From IMG/VR virus record IMGVR_UViG_3300042484_001250, positions 62,001 to 126,000 of that record: 64,000 nucleotides of DNA; one strand, written 5' to 3'. The translations under genes were made by a program, and so were the position numbers. Positions 15,701-24,648 of the stretch are shown piece by piece; within the stretch, counting starts at the first letter, position 1, and the number at the start of each line of letters is the position of its first letter. The stretch comes from a virus. Below the pieces are notes generated by a model, which searched no databases, had not been told where the DNA came from, and saw nothing but the letters and a program-made list of their open reading frames with translations.

Positions 15701-16507
15701 ATGCTCAACGAGTGTATCATTGTATCGAAAGAAGTTGGTGATAAGTTTATCTTAGCAAAGAATAGAGATAGAGCTTACAAACCAAAATTAGAAATTATCC
15801 ACACTATCATAAATGGTGTGGAAGTTGCATACATTCACGATATGATTACCGATTGGAGTGAAGGTATGAATGAGTTTGGAATTGGTATTGTGAATTCAGC
15901 TCTAATGGTGGGTCACGATGAGGCAGAAGCAAAGTTAGTAAAGAAGAGTGGTAAACCATCCAAAGATGGGAAAAAGATTAGAACTGCACTTTCACAAAAA
16001 ACTTTAAGAGAAGCAATCAAAGCAGCAGTATTAACCGATGGTGGTGTTAATGGACATACATTTGTTTCATCCCCAAGGTATATGGTTAGTATTGAGAAAA
16101 CATCAAAACATAAACCTAATATTATTTTACATAATATGGAAAATCCAGTTGTTCGTACAAATCACGGACATATGTTTACTAATGCTGGATACACACATGG
16201 AGAAAAATACTTATCATCTAAAATGAGAAAAATATCGGCTGAAAAATCAGTTGATAAAGTTGAAGATTGGAAAGAGATTGCAAATGCAATGAGAAAAGAA
16301 TTCTTTCCAAAACAATCTCAACTTAATATGGCAAGAAAAGCCAAAGAGATGTTCACATCATCTCAAACTGTACTTAACCTTACTGATAGAATATTACAAG
16401 TAGAATATTTTACTGATAACGTTGAGGAATTTGTTGGTATAACTAATAAGTTACCAAAGGACTACAAAGCTAAAATTAGTATTGTGGTTAAACCAATTCA
16501 ATCCTAA
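15701..16507 (+). CDS. Ntn-hydrolase (choloylglycine hydrolase / acyltransferase C45-like)
   Basis: Has 268 residues from ATG 15701; an upstream in-frame ATG inside the previous gene is rejected because the conserved core begins here. The N-terminus shows the pattern of this superfamily: a Cys at residue 5, LAKNRDRAY at 18-26 (NRD motif), SEGMNEFGIGIVNS at 53-66, and later VVRTNHGHMFTNAG. In the family, the Cys becomes the N-terminal nucleophile and cleaves a linear amide or acyl bond. Here four residues would have to be removed first. The substrate in a phage is unknown: peptidoglycan peptide, host lipid or a signalling molecule are options. It sits between an envelope protein and baseplate genes. 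Confidence 0.6.
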   Translation: MLNECIIVSKEVGDKFILAKNRDRAYKPKLEIIHTIINGVEVAYIHDMITDWSEGMNEFGIGIVNSALMVGHDEAEAKLVKKSGKPSKDGKKIRTALSQKTLREAIKAAVLTDGGVNGHTFVSSPRYMVSIEKTSKHKPNIILHNMENPVVRTNHGHMFTNAGYTHGEKYLSSKMRKISAEKSVDKVEDWKEIANAMRKEFFPKQSQLNMARKAKEMFTSSQTVLNLTDRILQVEYFTDNVEEFVGITNKLPKDYKAKISIVVKPIQS

Positions 16508-16522
16508 CTTTTTATAGTTTAG

Positions 16523-16531
16523 ATATTTATA
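16523..16531 (+). promoter_or_regulatory. Phage promoter motif ATATTTATA
   Basis: Exact ATATTTATA, 27 bases before the start at 16559. A TATAAATA lies between them at 16543-16550. The site opens the long run of baseplate genes that follows with very short gaps. Confidence 0.6.
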
Positions 16532-16558
16532 TACAAACAATATATAAATAGAATTACT

Positions 16559-16951
16559 ATGTCAACCGAATTCGAATTATTCAAAGGTAAAACATTAGGT
16601 TCACTTTTTGAGGATATCTATAATAACCAAACACAAAAGAAAGCCAAAATATCCGAACTAATCATTGAACTAAAAAAAATGGTTAGGCATGCTGGGGATA
16701 TGGCTGTTATAGGTCCTTTAATTAGAGACCTTATAGATACTTCCGTTAAGAATGATGACCAATTAGTTAAATTAGCAAACCTTGCTCAAAAACTAATAGC
16801 ATCGGAAAAGAAATCGGAGGGTGATGATGGATTCCTTTCAGCATTTGAAAAAGAACAACTACTTAAAGATATTGAAGATACTCAATTGGAATTAGAAAGA
16901 GTTGATGAATTGGAAAACGAAATAGAAGAACTTAAACTAAAAGTAAAATAA
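16559..16951 (+). CDS. Helical structural or assembly protein
   Basis: Has 130 residues, almost wholly helical in appearance, with a C-terminal coiled coil (KDIEDTQLELERVDELENEIEELKLKVK). The first part includes KTLGSLFEDIYNNQ and a helical segment VIGPLIRDLIDTSVKND. It is the first gene of the baseplate block and ends one base before the hub-like gene. It is probably a tail assembly or minor structural protein; no homologue is named. Confidence 0.5.
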   Translation: MSTEFELFKGKTLGSLFEDIYNNQTQKKAKISELIIELKKMVRHAGDMAVIGPLIRDLIDTSVKNDDQLVKLANLAQKLIASEKKSEGDDGFLSAFEKEQLLKDIEDTQLELERVDELENEIEELKLKVK

Positions 16952-16952
16952 A

Positions 16953-18191
16953 ATGACATTACAAAATTCAAGTGTTGTATCTACGCAAATAACACAAACA
17001 GGACCGATAACTACTAGCGTAAGTAAGGGAATGGGATTTGTATATAGTGTTATATTAGATGAAACACATCCTGCTATAAAAGATAGTAATGGTAATAGAA
17101 AAATATCATATATAGGAGCAATTGAATATAGGTTTGCAAATAATGTAGCATCTGATGATGCAAATTTACCAATTGCATTTCCATTTGATAAAAATTTTAA
17201 AAATTTACCGGTTGTAAACGAAAGTGTTGAAATTTATCAAAATGGTAGTGTGTCTATGTATAGGCGTGTTGGACAAGATATAACACCAAATATAAATTCA
17301 GACCAAAAAGCTATAACAAAACATTATGGTGAAAAAACAAAATTAGATAATAAAGGTAATGATTATAATAAAGTACAAACCACTGGTATAGTTAAAACAA
17401 ATGTAAACGAATCATTGCAATTAGATGGGTTTGGAAAATATTTTAAAACAGAAAGGGGAATACACAGATTAAAATTATACGAAGGTGATAGTTTGGTTGA
17501 AACACGGTTTGGACAATCTATAAGATTCTCTGGATACAATAATCCTAAAAATGTATTCTCACCAACTGTAATAATTAGAAATGGCGAAAGTCAGATAACA
17601 AGAAAAAAACCAATAACAGAATCTATATTAGAAGATATAAATAAAGATGGCAGTATCATTGCTATGACATCTGACCAATATGAGTTATCGTTTTTACCTG
17701 GTACTGTTAGTGAAACTGGTACAACTGATTTTCAAACAGCTCCAACATCATTTCAACAATATCCATCTAAATTAATTGGTGACCAAATTCTAATCAATTC
17801 TGGAAGATTGATATTTTCTGCAAAAAGTGCGGAAATGATATTTTATTCTAAAAAGAATTATGGGTTTATATCAGATGGTGCCATGTCAATTGATAATGCA
17901 TTGGGGATTGATGTTAGTGTGGGTGGTGATATAAATGTATTAACTAACGATAGGAGTGTTCATTTATATACAGGAAATGGTTCTATTATATTGGGTAGTC
18001 AGGGATTAGAACCATTGGTAAAAGGACAAACTTTAGTAGATATATTGGGTGAGTTAATAGATACAATTGTAGCACAACAATATCTAACTCCATCCGGCCC
18101 AACTAAAATAGGTCCTGAAAATGTACCAAAATTTGCATCTATAAAGTCAAAACTTAATTCAATGTTAAGTAAATTAAATCAAACTGCTTAA
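16953..18191 (+). CDS. Probable baseplate hub/spike protein (gp5/VgrG-like)
   Basis: Has 412 residues. The N-terminal part has an OB-like barrel pattern (GFVYSVILDETHP, then ISYIGAIEYRF, then NLPVVNESVEIYQNGSVSMYRR) like the barrel that precedes the spike in T4 gp5 and VgrG proteins. The C-terminal part (MSIDNALGIDVSVGGDINVLT, then SVHLYTGNGSIILGSQG) has repeated short strands compatible with a trimeric beta-prism, followed by a helical end. The lysozyme domain of T4 gp5 is absent; separate hydrolase genes follow instead. Assignment rests on pattern and on its place next to hydrolases, gp25 and gp6. Confidence 0.55.
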   Translation: MTLQNSSVVSTQITQTGPITTSVSKGMGFVYSVILDETHPAIKDSNGNRKISYIGAIEYRFANNVASDDANLPIAFPFDKNFKNLPVVNESVEIYQNGSVSMYRRVGQDITPNINSDQKAITKHYGEKTKLDNKGNDYNKVQTTGIVKTNVNESLQLDGFGKYFKTERGIHRLKLYEGDSLVETRFGQSIRFSGYNNPKNVFSPTVIIRNGESQITRKKPITESILEDINKDGSIIAMTSDQYELSFLPGTVSETGTTDFQTAPTSFQQYPSKLIGDQILINSGRLIFSAKSAEMIFYSKKNYGFISDGAMSIDNALGIDVSVGGDINVLTNDRSVHLYTGNGSIILGSQGLEPLVKGQTLVDILGELIDTIVAQQYLTPSGPTKIGPENVPKFASIKSKLNSMLSKLNQTA

Positions 18192-18195
18192 ATAT

Positions 18196-18771
18196 ATGGC
18201 AACGATAATTCAACCACCATTACCAAAATTTGATACTACATCACTAAATGCGGATTTGGCTAATAAAATAAAAGCGCCTGAATTGCAAGAAATACCTGAT
18301 GGTAGTGGTAATTTACGTTCTATGATAAAAGACCAATCTATGCAATTGGGTACTAATATAGAAGGTACTTTAGACCAATTTGGAGAAAACATAGAAGCCG
18401 AAGCAGAGAGAAAAGCTGCAGAATTAGAAGCTGCTGCAAAACAAATAGAAGCGGCAGCATTAGCAGCTGCTAAAATGATTGAAGAAGAATTAAAAAGAAA
18501 AAAAGAAGAAGCAAAGAAAGCAATTGAAGATGCAAAAAAAGAAGCAAAGGAGGCATTTCAAAAAGCACTAACCGCAAAAGAACAGGCGGAAGATATGATA
18601 GCAAAATTACGTGGATTTAAAATACCCAGATTAAAAAAATTAAAACCCATACCAACAAAAGATTTACCAGCACCTCCTCAATATGCTAAATATATGGATG
18701 CTGATGCAAAACGGGAATACGCCGAAAATGCTAAAAGTTCGGCAACAAAAGGAGAACCACCAATAGTATAA
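18196..18771 (+). CDS. Ala/Glu/Lys-rich coiled-coil tail protein
   Basis: Has 191 residues. After a Pro-rich start (IIQPPLPKFDTTS), residues ~60-135 form a long uninterrupted charged helix rich in Ala, Glu and Lys, followed by a Pro-rich end (FKIPRLKKLKPIPTKDLPAPPQY). It lies four bases after the hub-like gene and three before the M15 peptidase. A rod-like part near the hub, a chaperone or a tape-measure-like scaffold are all possible. Not recognised as a named family. Confidence 0.5.
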   Translation: MATIIQPPLPKFDTTSLNADLANKIKAPELQEIPDGSGNLRSMIKDQSMQLGTNIEGTLDQFGENIEAEAERKAAELEAAAKQIEAAALAAAKMIEEELKRKKEEAKKAIEDAKKEAKEAFQKALTAKEQAEDMIAKLRGFKIPRLKKLKPIPTKDLPAPPQYAKYMDADAKREYAENAKSSATKGEPPIV

Positions 18772-18774
18772 ATT

Positions 18775-19839
18775 ATGTCTTGGGAAATATTTAAACAAAA
18801 TATTGTAAGAATTTCAAATAGACCAGGTAGTATACCTGATATAGATACTGTGGCTAGGGCTTATGCAGTTGAATACGATGCTGCAATTAAAAGAGGATTT
18901 GATACTTTAAATAATATAGCAATTCAGCAAGGTGATGTTGCAACAATGGAAAGATTGTTTAAAATTGCTTTACAAAAAGGATTATCATCAACAGGTCCAT
19001 ATGATTTAGTTGGTGAAATGGGAAAGGGTGTAATTGCGTATTGGAGTGCACCAGGTGGGCCTGCTAGTATAGCTGATAATGCGGATGGTATTGATGCGGT
19101 GGAGGCTGAAGCAATTCAAACCGATATTAATAGAGAATACCCAAAAACTCAATTAGAGTATGAAAGACAGTTTCCATCAAAAGAAGCCGCAATGGCAAAT
19201 AATAGTAATGTTTCACCAAAAGAAGCATTAGATTCTGTAAACGATTTTAATAATGAAAAATCCCAAAGTAATGCTGATACTAAATTAGTTGGAAGGGGTG
19301 ATACTGCATTATTTAATAAATGTGGAAATGGAATATGGCCTGCATTGGGAACTGCTCCAAATTTTGAAATAAGAAGTATAGAAAATGCTGACTCAGATTG
19401 TCCTAGAAAATGGTACAAAACAAATCAAGAATATCTAACAAAAAATTGTACTCAAATAATGTTTCCAACTGCCAAAGGTAGTTCTAAAATATTAGTTCAT
19501 AAAAATTTGGCAGCAATTATAAAACCCGCATTAGAAGAAATAAAAGCAAAAGGATTGCAAAGATATATTGAAAATTGCGGAGGTGGGTTGGCTATTAGAA
19601 ATGTAACTTGTGGTACTAGATTATCAAATCATAGTTGGGGAACTGCGATTGATATGAATACGGGAATATACCCATATGGTGTAAAATTTAAATCAGATGG
19701 AATTTATAGTGGTAAGAAAAAACTTAGAGAACTTAATGAATTTGATAAAGGATTCCAACAAGTAGCAGCAATATTTAAATCAAAAGGAATGACATGGTTA
19801 AGTAATAATGACCCAATGCACGTTTCTATATATGAATAA
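18775..19839 (+). CDS. M15-type D,D-peptidase (peptidoglycan hydrolase), tail-associated
   Basis: Has 354 residues. The C-terminal ~150 residues form an M15/VanY-like zinc peptidase: SNHSWGTAIDMN at 284-295 gives the SxHxxGxAxD site (His286, Asp293), and DPMHVS gives the third ligand His349. Such enzymes cut peptide cross-links or stem peptides of peptidoglycan. The N-terminal ~200 residues are unrelated, begin WEIFKQNIVRISNRPG, and probably attach the enzyme to the tail hub. There is no signal peptide, which fits a virion-associated enzyme. It is the first of three hydrolase genes in a row. Confidence 0.85.
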   Translation: MSWEIFKQNIVRISNRPGSIPDIDTVARAYAVEYDAAIKRGFDTLNNIAIQQGDVATMERLFKIALQKGLSSTGPYDLVGEMGKGVIAYWSAPGGPASIADNADGIDAVEAEAIQTDINREYPKTQLEYERQFPSKEAAMANNSNVSPKEALDSVNDFNNEKSQSNADTKLVGRGDTALFNKCGNGIWPALGTAPNFEIRSIENADSDCPRKWYKTNQEYLTKNCTQIMFPTAKGSSKILVHKNLAAIIKPALEEIKAKGLQRYIENCGGGLAIRNVTCGTRLSNHSWGTAIDMNTGIYPYGVKFKSDGIYSGKKKLRELNEFDKGFQQVAAIFKSKGMTWLSNNDPMHVSIYE

Positions 19840-19849
19840 TTATTAAGAT

Positions 19850-20686
19850 ATGGGAGCTATAATGAGAAACTTTCCAATACCACTTATACCAGCACCAGGC
19901 TCAACTGCCAATGTTGCTGTAATAAATAATGTGGTTTTAAGTCCGGGAGTTTGGGGACCACCACAACCATCGGTAGGAGCAAGACAGGGAGATACTTTAT
20001 CCGAAGAGGAAAAAGCTGGTGCACAAGAAGATTTGGATGTTGCAAAAAAAGATTTGCAAGAATTTCAAAATGACCCAACACCCGAAGGACAGGCTAAAGC
20101 ACAAACTGCAAGAGAACAAATAGCATATCAATCGGAAAGATTGGGAAGTGGTGAGAATGCATCTTCATCGGATGTATCAAATGAACCAAAGCAAGAGATT
20201 ATAGCAGATTTGCCACCTGATATGGAAATAGGATTAAAAATAGTTCAATATGCTTTAAGAGATTTAGGAGTAACTGAAAATCCACTACCACCGGGAAAAC
20301 CTGAAAATTCCGGTCCAAGAGTTTTACAAATGTTAAAAGGTGTTGGATTTAATACACCCGCATATTGGTGTGCTGCTGCGGTATCTGCTTGGTATAAGAG
20401 TGCTGGTGCAAAATCACCCAATAGTGCATCATGTGATGTTTGGATGAGTTGGGCAAAACGAAATGGATTGTTTAGTAGCAAACCTGCAATTGGAGCAGCT
20501 ATTTTATATGGTAGTTCGGCAGATGCACATCACATAGGAATTGTTGAGGCAATAAGTGGGGATAGAGTAACTACAATAGAAGGTAATACTTCTGGTGGTG
20601 GTTTTAGTAGAAACGGAGTAGGTGTATTCCGTAAATCAGCAAGAATTGCAAAAGCAGTTGGATTTGTATTACCAATAAAAAAATAA
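19850..20686 (+). CDS. CHAP-domain peptidoglycan hydrolase, tail-associated
   Basis: Has 278 residues. Residues ~120-278 form a CHAP domain of the NlpC/P60 superfamily: YWCAAAVSAWYKSAG with nucleophile Cys174, then PAIGAAILYGSSADAHHIGIVEAI with His228, then TTIEGNTS. CHAP enzymes are amidases or endopeptidases of peptidoglycan. The N-terminal part is Pro-rich, then charged (EEKAGAQEDLDVAKKDLQ), and probably serves in attachment. An ATG at 19862 is an alternative start. It lies between the M15 and GH19 genes, ten bases after the former. Confidence 0.85.
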   Translation: MGAIMRNFPIPLIPAPGSTANVAVINNVVLSPGVWGPPQPSVGARQGDTLSEEEKAGAQEDLDVAKKDLQEFQNDPTPEGQAKAQTAREQIAYQSERLGSGENASSSDVSNEPKQEIIADLPPDMEIGLKIVQYALRDLGVTENPLPPGKPENSGPRVLQMLKGVGFNTPAYWCAAAVSAWYKSAGAKSPNSASCDVWMSWAKRNGLFSSKPAIGAAILYGSSADAHHIGIVEAISGDRVTTIEGNTSGGGFSRNGVGVFRKSARIAKAVGFVLPIKK

Positions 20687-20690
20687 TAAA

Positions 20691-21623
20691 ATGTCAGCAG
20701 TTAGACCTACGGATAATACTGGAGTAATAGTTGATGAGTTCATTCGTTATGCAACTCAACATTTAACTACTGTAACCGGCGTTATATCAACAACATCTTT
20801 ATATCCACCTTTGGGTACACCCGGACCGGGTATTATAAATTGGACAGGTTATACAGTTCCCCCAGCAGCACCATCAATACCTATTGGTCAAGTTGATACA
20901 TCTGCAATAGAAATGACACCTGAACAAGAAGCAATAGCTGAAAGAGCATCACAAAGGGGAGCTGATTTAAATTCTGCAACCGCAGCTGCACTATCTGGTG
21001 TGGAATATACAGGCGGTTCTTCTGGTGGAGGTGGTGGAGGTGGTAGTGATTCTGGCGGTGTAGTATCTTTATCCGCAGATAAATTGCCGGTTGATGGTGT
21101 TGAAAAAATACCTAATTACAAAACAAGTGTAAAAGTTCCACCCGAAATAGTTGTTGCTATGAGAAAATATGGAGTGGGTAGAAGTCCTTTGGAAAGAGCA
21201 CACTTTTTAGCACAATGTGCTCACGAAAGTGGAGGATTTATTTATAGAGAAGAATTGGCAAGTGGAGCTGCATATGAAGGTAGACGTGATTTGGGTAATA
21301 CACAACCTGGCGATGGTGTACGATATAAAGGTAGGGGATATATTCAATTAACGGGTAGAGCAAACTATACAAAATTTGGACCTGTTGCTGGTGGTGATTT
21401 TGTAGGAAATCCAAGAGTAGTTGCACAGCAATATTATGCTGATACCGCTTGTTTATTTTGGAAATCAAATAGTTTAGGTCCAAAATGTGTTAATTCATCG
21501 ATTGATACTATTAAAGTTGTAACTAAAAGAATCAATGGTGGTTATAATGGATTGAACGATAGAGTAAGTAGATTTGCAGTTTATTGGAGAGAATTACAAA
21601 GAGACCCGACACTTTGGGCATAA
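20691..21623 (+). CDS. GH19 chitinase-like lysozyme, tail-associated
   Basis: Has 310 residues. Residues ~140-310 form a GH19 domain: RAHFLAQCAHESGGF with catalytic Glu179, then GVRYKGRGYIQLTGRANY (the family signature), then RINGGYNGLNDR. In phages this family cleaves the glycan strands of peptidoglycan. The N-terminal ~120 residues contain a Pro-rich stretch and a Gly/Ser-rich linker (about residues 105-118), suggesting a flexible tether to the tail. With the two previous genes it gives three different bond specificities. It ends the block before the next promoter motif. Confidence 0.88.
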   Translation: MSAVRPTDNTGVIVDEFIRYATQHLTTVTGVISTTSLYPPLGTPGPGIINWTGYTVPPAAPSIPIGQVDTSAIEMTPEQEAIAERASQRGADLNSATAAALSGVEYTGGSSGGGGGGGSDSGGVVSLSADKLPVDGVEKIPNYKTSVKVPPEIVVAMRKYGVGRSPLERAHFLAQCAHESGGFIYREELASGAAYEGRRDLGNTQPGDGVRYKGRGYIQLTGRANYTKFGPVAGGDFVGNPRVVAQQYYADTACLFWKSNSLGPKCVNSSIDTIKVVTKRINGGYNGLNDRVSRFAVYWRELQRDPTLWA

Positions 21624-21645
21624 ATCCCAAAAATAAACAAATCAA

Positions 21646-21654
21646 ATATTTATA
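21646..21654 (+). promoter_or_regulatory. Phage promoter motif ATATTTATA
   Basis: Exact ATATTTATA, 24 bases before the start at 21679, in the 55-base gap after the GH19 gene. Confidence 0.6.
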
Positions 21655-21678
21655 TTAACAACAACGAAAGATAATCAA

Positions 21679-22185
21679 ATGAATACGGATAAATTATTAA
21701 AAGCTATTCAAATTCTTATCAAAGAGGAGTTAAAACAACAACTCCCTGCTTTGATTAAAGAAGGAGTGAAAGCGGAAATGAAAAAGGTTTTAGCGGAAGG
21801 AAATACTAAACCACAACCTAAAAAAGAAAGTGAAGGATTTTCAATGGCTAAAGCAATATTGGGGAATGATACTATTAAGGAATCGGTTGAAACTAAAGTA
21901 GTAGAAACTAAACAATTTAGTAAAAACCCAATTATTAATCAAATTTTAAATGAAACAAGAGGTGGTATCCCACAAGGTGATGGTGGTTTTAGAACAATGA
22001 ATTTTGGACAAGGTGATATGGGGTCTGTTGTAGGTAGAACTGCAGTAGCTGATAAAATGGGATATGGTGATTTAGCTAGAGGACCTCAACCAAGTGGATT
22101 AGGTGTTCAAACTGGGGTGCCTGAATTGGATAAAGCATTGAACAGAGATTATTCAGAATTAGTAAAACGATTTAATAAAAAATAA
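21679..22185 (+). CDS. Small baseplate-region protein with helical N-terminus
   Basis: Has 168 residues. An N-terminal amphipathic helix (KLLKAIQILIKEELKQQLPALIKEGVK) is followed by a low-complexity Gly-rich part (GGIPQGDGGFRTMNFGQGDMG) and a short C-terminal helix. It overlaps the next gene, gp25-like, by one base. It is not recognised; position suggests a small wedge or assembly protein. The start follows a phage promoter motif. Confidence 0.5.
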   Translation: MNTDKLLKAIQILIKEELKQQLPALIKEGVKAEMKKVLAEGNTKPQPKKESEGFSMAKAILGNDTIKESVETKVVETKQFSKNPIINQILNETRGGIPQGDGGFRTMNFGQGDMGSVVGRTAVADKMGYGDLARGPQPSGLGVQTGVPELDKALNRDYSELVKRFNKK

Positions 22186-22607
22186 TGGCAGTATTATTAG
22201 GTCAAAGGATGGTTAAAGATACAATTGCATATAACGATTATGCTATTGGTATTACATTGCCATTACAAATAGGAAATAATGCATTTAATCAATCATTTAA
22301 AACAATTGACCAAGTAAAAACAAATATTAAAAACCTTTTATTAACAAAAAGAAAAGAAAGAGTAATGCAACCGGAATTGGGTAGTGGCTTACAAGAATTA
22401 CTTTTTGATTTTAATGATGACTTTTTAGCTGATGAAATAGAAGAAGTTATTACAAACAGTATGGAAAAGTGGTTGCCATACGTTACTATTGAAGAAATTG
22501 ATGTTAGACAGACTGATGAATTTAAGGATACCAATCGTGTTGAAATTTCATTAACATTTAGTATAACAAATAATGTAGGTATGGAGACAGTAACCTTTAC
22601 AGTATAA
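22185..22607 (+). CDS. Baseplate wedge protein, gp25-like
   Basis: Has 140 residues, the usual size for gp25/W-like baseplate subunits. The motif set is typical: GITLPLQIGNNAFNQSFKTIDQVKTNIKNLLLT, then RVMQPELGSGLQELLFD (the conserved R-x3-P-x2-G-x-L-x2-L-F core), then EEVITNSMEKWLPYVTIEEIDV, and a C-terminal strand pair. In contractile tails this protein starts sheath assembly from the baseplate. It is directly followed by the gp6/J-like gene, which is the standard order. Confidence 0.88.
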   Translation: MAVLLGQRMVKDTIAYNDYAIGITLPLQIGNNAFNQSFKTIDQVKTNIKNLLLTKRKERVMQPELGSGLQELLFDFNDDFLADEIEEVITNSMEKWLPYVTIEEIDVRQTDEFKDTNRVEISLTFSITNNVGMETVTFTV

Positions 22608-22611
22608 AAAA

Positions 22612-24648
22612 ATGGCATTAACTACAATAAATAAGAATTTTAAAAACAAAGGAAAAGATATAAAATATCTAAATAAAGACTTTGCTGCATTTAGAGAAAA
22701 CTTAATTGAATTTTCTAAAACATATTTTCCAAAAACATATTCTGATTTTAATGAAACATCACCTGGTATGATGTTTATTGAATTAGCATCGTATGTTGGT
22801 GATTCATTATCTTATTATGTAGATGATACTTTAAAAGAATCATTAATGCCATACGCTGAAGATATTCAAAGTGTAATTGCATTATCTCAATTTTTGGGAT
22901 ATAAACCAAAAGTAACATCTCCAGCAATAACAAATGTATCGGTATATCAATTAATTCCATCAATTGGAAGTGGTGTTAATAACAAACCAGATGAAACATA
23001 TTTTCTTAGAATAAAAGAAGGTATGCGATTACAATCTACTGAAAATGATATTTTATTTAGAACAACAGACGTAGTTGATTTTAATGATGAAAACAATAGA
23101 GAGATTACAATTTACGAAAGAGATGTAAATACTGGAGAACCTACTTTTTATTTGGTTAAAAAATATGTACAAGCAATATCAGCTATCACATCGGAAAGAA
23201 CATTTACGTTTGGAGCATATCAACCATTTCAATCAATAACATTAGATGAAACGAACATTATTCAAATATATGATGTTAGGGATTCGAATGGAAACAAATA
23301 TTATGAAGTTCCATATTTGGGACAAGAAATGGTGTATATTGAACAACCAACAACAGAATCAAATGATGCTGAATTATATCAATTTAAAACAACAGTTCCA
23401 TATATTCTTAAAACTATAAAAACACCAAGAAGATTTGTAGCAAAAGTAAATCAAAATAGTACAACTACATTACAATTTGGAGCAGGTGACCCATCCGCAT
23501 CGGATGAACAATTAATACCAAATCTTAAAAATGTAGGACTTGGTTTACCAAACTCAATTAGTAGATTGGAAGAATCATTTGACCCAACTAATTTTTTAAA
23601 AACAAAAACGTATGGAACATCTCCATCAAACACAAGTATTATTGTTAAATATTTTGTAGGTGGTGGTATTAGTTCAAATATAGTTAAAGGTGATTTGACT
23701 AGAATAGTTGGAATAGAATATGAAGATGATATTGATTCATTTACAAATGCACAAATAGCAACATATAATAGTATTAAAAATTCAGTAGCAGTTGATAACG
23801 AAATACCCGCAACAGGTGGTAGAGATGGTGAAACTATTGAAGAGATTAGACAAAACGCATTGGCAAACTTTGGTGCACAAAATAGAGCAGTAACTGCAAA
23901 AGATTATCAAGTTAGAGCATTATCATTACCATCAAAATATGGTGGTGTTGCTAAAGCATTTGCAACTGCAGATGGTACATTGGATAATAATTCACCTGCT
24001 TCTATATTAGCATCACCAAATCATTTACAAGAGTTTACGGATTTGGTTATGAGTTTTGTTAATAAGCCTGATTCAGAAGAACCAACTATACAATCCGTTA
24101 AGCAAGATATTACAACATATTTAATTGGTAAAGATTCCAACTTAAAGGAAAAAAATAATCCGTTTGCAATTAACCTCTATTTGTTGGGATATGATTTAAA
24201 CGGAAATCTTACAAATCTTAATAAAGCAGTAAAAGAAAATCTTAAAACTTATATGAACGAATACCGAATGTTGACAGATGGTGTTAATATAAGTGATGGG
24301 TATATTATAAATATTGGTGTTGAGTTTGATATTATCATATATAACAACTACAACAAAAGTGAAGTACTTACTAAATGTATTACTGAATTGAAAGATTATT
24401 TTAATATAGATAATTGGACATTCAATCAAACAATTAATTTAAGCGAAGTAGAATTACTAATAGCAAACGTTGAAGGTGTATCATCAGTACCAATGATGAA
24501 AATAACAAATAAATGTGGTGGAAATTATTCACCAAATTCATATAACGTAGATGCTGCAACTAAAGATAAAATTGTATATCCATCGTTAGACCCATCTATT
24601 TTTGAAATTAAGTTTCCGGATTCAGACATTAAAGGACGAGTAAGATAA
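22612..24648 (+). CDS. Baseplate wedge protein, gp6/J-like
   Basis: Has 678 residues, close to T4 gp6 in length. The N-terminus (YLNKDFAAFRENLIEFSKTYFP, SDFNETSPGMMFIELASYVGDSLSYYVDD) is typical of this family, as is RDGETIEEIRQNALANFGAQNRAVTAKDYQVRAL in the middle. The C-terminal part (GYIINIGVEFDIIIY, then INLSEVELLIANVEGVSSVPMMKI) matches the J-like end domains. The protein forms the wedge ring that joins gp25 and the hub. It follows gp25 after four bases and its stop overlaps the next start by one base. Confidence 0.88.
   Translation: MALTTINKNFKNKGKDIKYLNKDFAAFRENLIEFSKTYFPKTYSDFNETSPGMMFIELASYVGDSLSYYVDDTLKESLMPYAEDIQSVIALSQFLGYKPKVTSPAITNVSVYQLIPSIGSGVNNKPDETYFLRIKEGMRLQSTENDILFRTTDVVDFNDENNREITIYERDVNTGEPTFYLVKKYVQAISAITSERTFTFGAYQPFQSITLDETNIIQIYDVRDSNGNKYYEVPYLGQEMVYIEQPTTESNDAELYQFKTTVPYILKTIKTPRRFVAKVNQNSTTTLQFGAGDPSASDEQLIPNLKNVGLGLPNSISRLEESFDPTNFLKTKTYGTSPSNTSIIVKYFVGGGISSNIVKGDLTRIVGIEYEDDIDSFTNAQIATYNSIKNSVAVDNEIPATGGRDGETIEEIRQNALANFGAQNRAVTAKDYQVRALSLPSKYGGVAKAFATADGTLDNNSPASILASPNHLQEFTDLVMSFVNKPDSEEPTIQSVKQDITTYLIGKDSNLKEKNNPFAINLYLLGYDLNGNLTNLNKAVKENLKTYMNEYRMLTDGVNISDGYIINIGVEFDIIIYNNYNKSEVLTKCITELKDYFNIDNWTFNQTINLSEVELLIANVEGVSSVPMMKITNKCGGNYSPNSYNVDAATKDKIVYPSLDPSIFEIKFPDSDIKGRVR

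Noticed and set aside
16543-16550. TATAAATA on the + strand as a T4-type late promoter (also at 3695-3702)
   Set aside because: Only two such placements were noticed against many TATTTATA placements; in such AT-rich DNA two may be chance. Mentioned but not called as promoters.
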